Shown here: positions 58,626-64,000 of the stretch, in pieces
How positions within the stretch are numbered: position 1 is the stretch's first letter
How the letters are laid out: each line of letters starts with the position of its first letter
NCBI GenBank assembly: GCA_009667805.1
Contig: CM019065.1
Coordinates: forward strand, 153,176,101 to 153,240,100
Origin: Leptobrachium leishanense
Taxonomy: Eukaryota; Chordata; Amphibia; Anura; Megophryidae
Direction of reading: 5' to 3'
Length of the DNA: 64,000 nucleotides
Translations under genes and position numbers: made by a program
Notes under the pieces: model-generated
Told to the model about the DNA's origin: nothing
The model's database searches: none
The model's input: the letters and a program-made list of their open reading frames with translations, nothing else

Positions 58626-61330
58626 CCTAGTGAATCGTATATCGCTTTAGAATCGCTATTAATAAATTGACAGGCCGAACAATTACCATATTGATATATA
58701 CCTTTTTAATTCGATTTCAGCCATGTTGGACGTGAATTTTTCGGGGACTCATAGTGGCTTTTAACCAATGTATCCCTCAAATTTCTAAATCGGCATGGAG
58801 TAATACTTGCATATGGAGACAACACTTTTTTTATAAATATGGATCCAAAGTTCATAATGGCCAGAATCTCTCCAGTCTCTTTCACTATGTTCCATCCTGT
58901 GTCAAAATTTCCAATACATCTGATTGAGTAGCTGTTTATATTCTCACAGTAAGGGCCGTTGGTATGCGCTTTTTAAGATCCTGTTTGAATATCCCTTTGC
59001 TCGGAAATCTGATGTAAGATTTTTTGCTTTCAATTCAAATTTCTCATTTGAGGAACGAGTATGTTTTAGTCGCAGGTATTGCCTGTATGGGATAGCTTTT
59101 TTCAATGTTACAGGATGGAAAATTGACCATTGTAACAGGCCATTTGTAGCCATTTTTTTCTTATGGATAGTCCTCCCAGTTTTACCAGATCTATTCAGCT
59201 GTTTAGAAATGGCAATATCTAGAAAATTCAATGCCTCGGATTGAATCTCATGTGTGAAATGTAAGTTAAGTTGGTTACAATTCGCTAATTTAGTGAATTC
59301 TATAAAATTGTTCTCGAGTGCCGCTCAATACAATAAATATATCGTCAATATATTGTTTCAAAAGGGATATATATATACATATATAGGCAAAAATGAATTC
59401 ATGTTCTCGTTAAATACAAATGTTTCTTCCTGTCGGCCTAAATATAAGTTCATGTATGTGGGTGCACAAGCTGCGCCCATCGCTGTACCGCAAACTTGTC
59501 GATACCATTTCTTGTTAAACAGAAAGTAATTCTGAGTTAGTATGAATCTCAACAGTTTAAATGATGAAATCAACTTGAATCTTTGGTAATTTTGTTTTGC
59601 CCAAATAGGTTCTAAATTTCTTGGAGACCTTTGTCATGAGGAATTGAACTGTACAAAGATTCGACATCCAGACTACAGAGATATCATGGTCAGGGATAGT
59701 AGTTGTTTCAAGTAGTTTGAGGGTTGATTTAGAGTCCAATAAAAAGGATGGCAAATCAAGCACAAATGGTTTAAAATGTCGATCTAATTATAAACTACAA
59801 TTTTGGGTCACGTTATTTATCCCAGATACTATCGGGCAACCCGGGTTTTATTTTTAATTGTATTTTTGGGATTGCCTAAAATGTTGCCACTCTTTGATGT
59901 TCATTTAACAAAAACTTGAATTCGTGTTCGATTAGGACAACGTGATCCAAACCTCCTTGGAGTAAATTGCGGAGTTCTGATATAAATTTAAATGTAGGGT
60001 TACGTTCCAAGATTTGATAGGTTGATGTGTCAGAGGAGGGCCAAGTTCATGGTTTTGTACTGGTCAGATGTCATAACTATCACATTACCCCCTTATCCGC
60101 TGATTTAATTACCAAGTTGTTTTTCTGGGAGAGTTAAATCGAGGGCTCTTTTTTCATAAAGTGTAAGATTTTTAGGAACTCAAATGATTTTATATTAATA
60201 TTTTCAATGGCTTCATACCCCAATCTGCAAAAAAGTTCAATGTCATAATAGGATGTTATAGATAGGGTGAACCTACTCAGAGGTCTTAAATTAGTATGAA
60301 CTATCCCTTCATTCTCTAAGTGCTCATTTTTAATCAAGGAGGGCCAACATATATTTAACACATTAAGAATAACTGAACGTGAATACCAATGTGTTTAGAT
60401 TTTGTTTCTCTTTTAGTACATGATATTTGTGAAGTGACAATTTTCTAGAGAATAAGTGGATATCTTAACCCATGTAAATTTGCTAAAGTTGGGTGTGGGG
60501 ACAAATGATAGTCCTATTAATAACTCACTCATTTGGCAGTTAGTTCTACCTTAGTCAAATTAATGACTTGAGTTTGATTTAATTCAATAACATTTTGCGG
60601 TATCCCCTGCCTCATCTGTTCTTTGGTCTCAAGGGAATAGTCTGATCTAGAAAAGTCACATTCCTGTTTAAGATCCCTTTGGGTGCCCGTCTAGTCGAAG
60701 GGTCCCCCTCAGAATCTGAGGATTCAAATTCGCTAACAGACGCATGTGCTCCGCGTTCTTTTTCTCGAGGTCTGGTTCGTTTAAATACTCTACTAGTCTT
60801 CTAATCTTGGCAGTCTCTCAGAAATTTTTATGTTTACGCGTTTTTATTTCAGTGTCATACCTATCAGATTGTACTTTTAATTTTGCTTTTAGTTGTCCAA
60901 ACATGGGATCTTTTTTATGTGTATGTACTTGGTCAATTTTTTCCTGTACCTCTTTTAGCCTGTTTAGTGTCTTTTGTTCATATTTACAGACAATTTTCAT
61001 GAAAGTTTGAGCAGATATGGCTTCCTCCCACTCCTTAACTAGTTCAGGGTTATTGCTCTGAATTGCTGGCTCGGTCTATACTCTTAAGCCTCATGGGATC
61101 ATATCTTTATCTAGATATTGTTGGAGTGTAGTCATCTCCCAACTTTCACTTGATCTGTTTTATTAGTTTTGATAAATCATTGAATCTGCCTGTTATCGTA
61201 TCATCTGTAGGTAGAGTGGGAGAGACGGATTCTGAAAATACTAGCTCGGCATCTCGACTTCATTTGGAGCCATCCTTAACTGAAGCCAAATAATTGGCCA
61301 TTTTGAACTAATTCCACAACTTCTTCTATG
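58626..61330 (-). pseudogene. Penelope-like element B, reverse transcriptase remnant
   Basis: On the minus strand, in several frames: a charged N-terminal region (60818-61000; LVEYLNEPDLEKKNAEHMRL-like near 60770), SRFTLSITSYYDIELF, then FLFNKKWYRQVCGTAMGAA and CAPTYMNLYLG (59358-59573), the Penelope-type motif around the catalytic core. Next come LQWSIFHPVTLKKAIPYRQY and FELKAKNLTSDFRAKGYS (58944-59231), and a Cys-containing block (GNCSACQFINS) at 58640. The GIY-YIG domain expected next is missing. Many frameshifts and stops make this an old copy. Confidence 0.82.
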
Positions 61331-61897
61331 GTATTAAAACCTGAAAGTCAAACACACAAAAGAACGAAGAATCTGTCAACAGATGTTTTCTTCACAAAGA
61401 GAGGCAAGTATTTAGGTCACTATTAAATAACCAGGGGCACAGGGCTCAGTTGCTCAGGTAACTATACATGTGAACTGCATAGCACCACTGATTAATACTA
61501 GATCCCAGAGATTTCTCTGTTACGTTACACCTCATGAGATATGGTTGCGAATGTGCTCAGGAATACACCTTGTTAGTTTGAGCAACTGCTGACCAACCTT
61601 AACCAGTATTCAGAATAATTCAGCATATAAATCCTATCTTGAGACTTCTATTTAAATTGTCAGTATACTATAATGAGTGCTGCTCTCTCTCTTTGGGATG
61701 GGTGTATAGAATACATGTTACTGACAGATGGGTCATTTAGGCAAAAGATCACAACCTAGATAAATAAACTGTATAATAGTGAGAGCTACTCTTATTTTCG
61801 AGATAGGTACAGTGCAAATACATGTTATCAACCCTTGGTTCATATGTGCATGAAATTGCAATCTGTATATTGAATGTAAACAGACCCTTTGTATTTA
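61331..61897. other. No feature recognised
   Basis: AT-rich flank between the Penelope-like remnant and the TTAA end of the piggyBac-type element. Confidence 0.4.
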
Positions 61898-62246
61898 TTA
61901 ACCCCTTAAGGACGGGAGTAATTTTACAAGTTTGGAACACTTTTGAACACTTCTAAAAGTAGAATTTCAGCTATTCGCTGTTCAACCATAATTTACCTCT
62001 TACATATTAAGTGTACCCACCCTTATTATATATCATTTTGTTCAGGAGAAATAGGGCTTTCATCTTCCATCAAAGATTTATATATAAATATTATTATAGT
62101 ATGAAAAAAAACCTAAAAACTATGAGAAAAAAGGAAATTTTGCAATTTTCAAAAGTTCTCCATTGTATTTTTAGTGTGAATGACATTGTACGCTTAGCAT
62201 TAAATGAAATAAAATACATATATTTCTGGTCGGCAATGTCTTACGA

Positions 62247-63110
62247 GTTCAACGGTACCCCCCATGTAGAGGTTTTAGGAGGTTTTGGAAAGTTACAGGG
62301 TCAAATATAGAGTTTGCCCATTTCACGTTTTACAACTTGAAATTTGCCAGATTGGTTTCCTGCCCTATGTTGACTTTGAGAGGTTATGGCAGCCCAGGTA
62401 TGAAAAGTACCCAACATGTCATACCATTTTGAAAAGTAGACAACCCAGGCTATTCCAAATGGTGTACGTTTTGTTTTTTTATAGTAGTCACTTAGTCGCA
62501 AACTTGGTCTTCATGTTTGTGTTTTGCATTTGTTTTCCACGAAAACTGTTATTTTGCTGCTAATATCCTGCTCGGTCAACCTTTTACTGGGCTATAACAT
62601 TGATATTTGTGTTCGGCAATGTGTTACGAGTTCAACAGTACCCCCATGTTGCATTTTTATTTACTTTTTGGAAAGTTACACGATCAAATGTAGAGTTTGC
62701 CAGATTGAGAGGGTATGGCAGCCCAGGTATGAAAAGTACCCCAACATGGCATATCATTTTGAGAAGTAGACAACCCAGAGTGTTGAAAATGGGGTATGTC
62801 CAGTTTTTTATAGTAGACACTTGGTCACAAACCCTGGCCACACTTAGTTTTCAAGATTGTGTTTTGCATTTGTTTAACCCGAAAACTGTTATTTTGCTGC
62901 TAATATCCTGCTCGGTCAACCTTTTACTGGCCTATAACATTGATATTTGTGTTCGGCAATGTGTTACGAATTCAACGGTACCCCACATGTAGCATTTTTA
63001 ATTAGTTTTTTGGTAATTTGACAAGTGATTTTCAGGATTTATGTCGATTTTGAGAGAACATGGCACGCCAAGAAAGAATATTGCTCCAAAGATGACGCGC
63101 CAATGATTCT
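62247..63110 (+). repeat. Three direct repeats of 340-380 bp in the piggyBac 3' region
   Basis: ttcaacggtacc-type phrases at about 62248, 62630 and 62970 each start a unit containing gttacaggg/gttacacga, ggtatggcagcccaggtatg, gaaaagtaccc and gttattttgctgctaata. The third unit is truncated. Confidence 0.8.
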
Positions 63111-63211
63111 AAATTAGTATTTTGAGTTGTTTGGTGCAGCCACTTTAGAATAGCTGGGCTTAACGTAAACAGGGACAGGCCAAATTCAGGGGATTCCAGA
63201 AATCAGAGTAG

Positions 63212-63355
63212 TCGTTATAACAAGCCAATGAGTCGGTACAGGCAGCAAACAAAGAGTAGTCGGTAAAAACAAGCCAATGAGTCGGTACAGGCAGCAAACA
63301 AAGGGTAGTCGGTATATATAACAAGCCAATGAGTCGGTACAGGCAGCAAAGGGTA
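63212..63355 (+). repeat. Minisatellite, three units
   Basis: aacaagccaatgagtcggta+caggcagcaaa occurs three times, separated by variable caaagggtagtcggta spacers. Unit length is about 48-52 bp. It lies just beyond the transposase stop region. Confidence 0.85.
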
Positions 63356-63381
63356 ATTCGGGACAAAGCAGAAAAGGGGAT

Positions 63382-64000
63382 TTAGTAATTTAGCTCGGTA
63401 TGATAAATTTTGAAGCACTCGGTTATGCAGAGGCCAGGTAGAGATGGCAGGTAGGGCAATAATAACTAGAATCCTTTCGGATTCCTTTCTTGCGGCAGAC
63501 ACGACACTTTTCTGGGGGGACTTTTTACAGCGGGTGGGAGGGACGCGGGAAGGAAAGTGTCTGCCGCTTAATCTTTGGAGATCTCCTGATTCCAAAGCGG
63601 ATGTAACGGGGGCCGGGGTTAGGATAAGTTGGGATATGATCTCAAGCATGAATTCTAGGAAGGGATATGGCTTTTGTACTGCTGCCTGCTTGTAGAGCAC
63701 GTACGCATTGAAAATTGCTATCTCGGTCAAATAGATGGCAATCTTCTTGTACCATGCCCTAGTCTTTCGGTTCACCAGATAAGGCTGTATACATTGATCA
63801 GCCAAGTCTACTCCCCCCATAAACTTGCTGTAATCTACAATGCACTTCGGCTTTTCCAGTGGCTCAGTCCTCCCTCTCACAGGCACTGGCACTGTACTTT
63901 CGTCATGCACTGTAGATAGCATGTATACATCCTTCTTATCGGTGAACCGAAGGGCTAGCACTTCTTCCTGACATAGAGATGAAGAGGAGCCTCTACTTTT
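63382..64000 (-). pseudogene. piggyBac transposase, C-terminal part
   Basis: Open from the window edge: VLALRFTDKKDVYMLSTVH, then DYSKFMGGVDLADQ (the GVD Asp corresponds to the third catalytic acid of piggyBac), RKTRAWYKKIAIYLTEIAIF and NAYVLYK. The Cys-rich C-terminal domain is readable only with two frame changes, near 63505 and 63440: CRVCRKKGIRK, YYCPTCHLY and LCITECFKIYHTEL, ending TAA at 63382-63384. The catalytic first and second Asp lie outside the window. The Cys-rich domain normally binds the element ends. Confidence 0.87.

Larger units (their letters stand above)
61902..64000 (-). mobile_element. piggyBac-type transposon, runs off the window
   Basis: TTAA at 61898-61901 precedes CCCCTTAAGGACGGGAG, a terminus resembling piggyBac-type ends. 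A transposase on the minus strand reads toward this end and continues past base 64000. Between them lie long direct repeats (62247-63110) and a minisatellite (63212-63355). The other terminus is outside the window. Confidence 0.7.

Overview
This is eukaryotic DNA made almost entirely of transposable elements, many nested inside one another. I found no intact host gene, tRNA or rRNA. The repeat mix is L1/Tx1-type, CR1-like and L2-like LINEs, Penelope-like elements, a BEL/Pao LTR element, Tc1, hAT, Harbinger-like, piggyBac-like and tRNA-SINE copies. It points to a non-mammalian vertebrate, most likely an amphibian (frog). That assignment is inference.

Layout. 0.6-2.3 kb: a complete Tc1 copy with one nonsense codon. 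3.3-22.7 kb: one L1-type LINE, split by (a) a SINE-bearing segment at 6.3-7.3 kb, (b) a 5'-truncated Penelope-like element with a hammerhead-like motif at 7.7-9.7 kb, (c) a 10.5-kb compound insertion at 10154-20633 bounded by a perfect 10-bp target duplication, and (d) a TTAA-flanked MITE at 21.5-21.9 kb. The compound insertion looks like a DNA transposon with GC palindromes and a 25-27-bp internal tandem array. That array has itself received a Tc1 (which contains a CR1 LINE) and a second palindrome-plus-array element with a 23-bp unit (which contains an L2-like LINE).

22.7-36.2 kb: MITEs of at least five families, including seven Harbinger-type copies with TAA/TTA duplications, two TTAA elements and several foldback elements, plus tRNA-derived SINEs and a tandem palindrome followed by a 15-bp array. 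36240-40661: a complete hAT element with a perfect 8-bp duplication and a nearly readable transposase. 41.2-43.1 kb: a Harbinger-type MITE and a hAT-type MITE. 43.3-49.3 kb: a Tc1 copy containing a nearly full-length L2-like LINE (with a 2A-like peptide motif), which contains a CR1 copy. 50.4-56.8 kb: a palindromic Tc1-type MITE containing a BEL/Pao element, whose 3' LTR contains another CR1 copy. 58.6-61.3 kb: a decayed Penelope-like reverse transcriptase. 61.9 kb to the end: a piggyBac-type element running off the window.

The most unusual observation is in the BEL/Pao element. Its reading frame passes from protease and the start of the reverse transcriptase straight into a spliced, stop-free fragment of ribosomal protein L6 (about 53891-54292). 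The rest of the polymerase, RNase H and integrase are absent. This looks like host-mRNA capture by a retrotransposon. Other notable points are an L2-like LINE and tRNA-SINE sharing a 3' tail, and the TCTCGCGAGA motif recurring at the centres of otherwise different non-autonomous elements.
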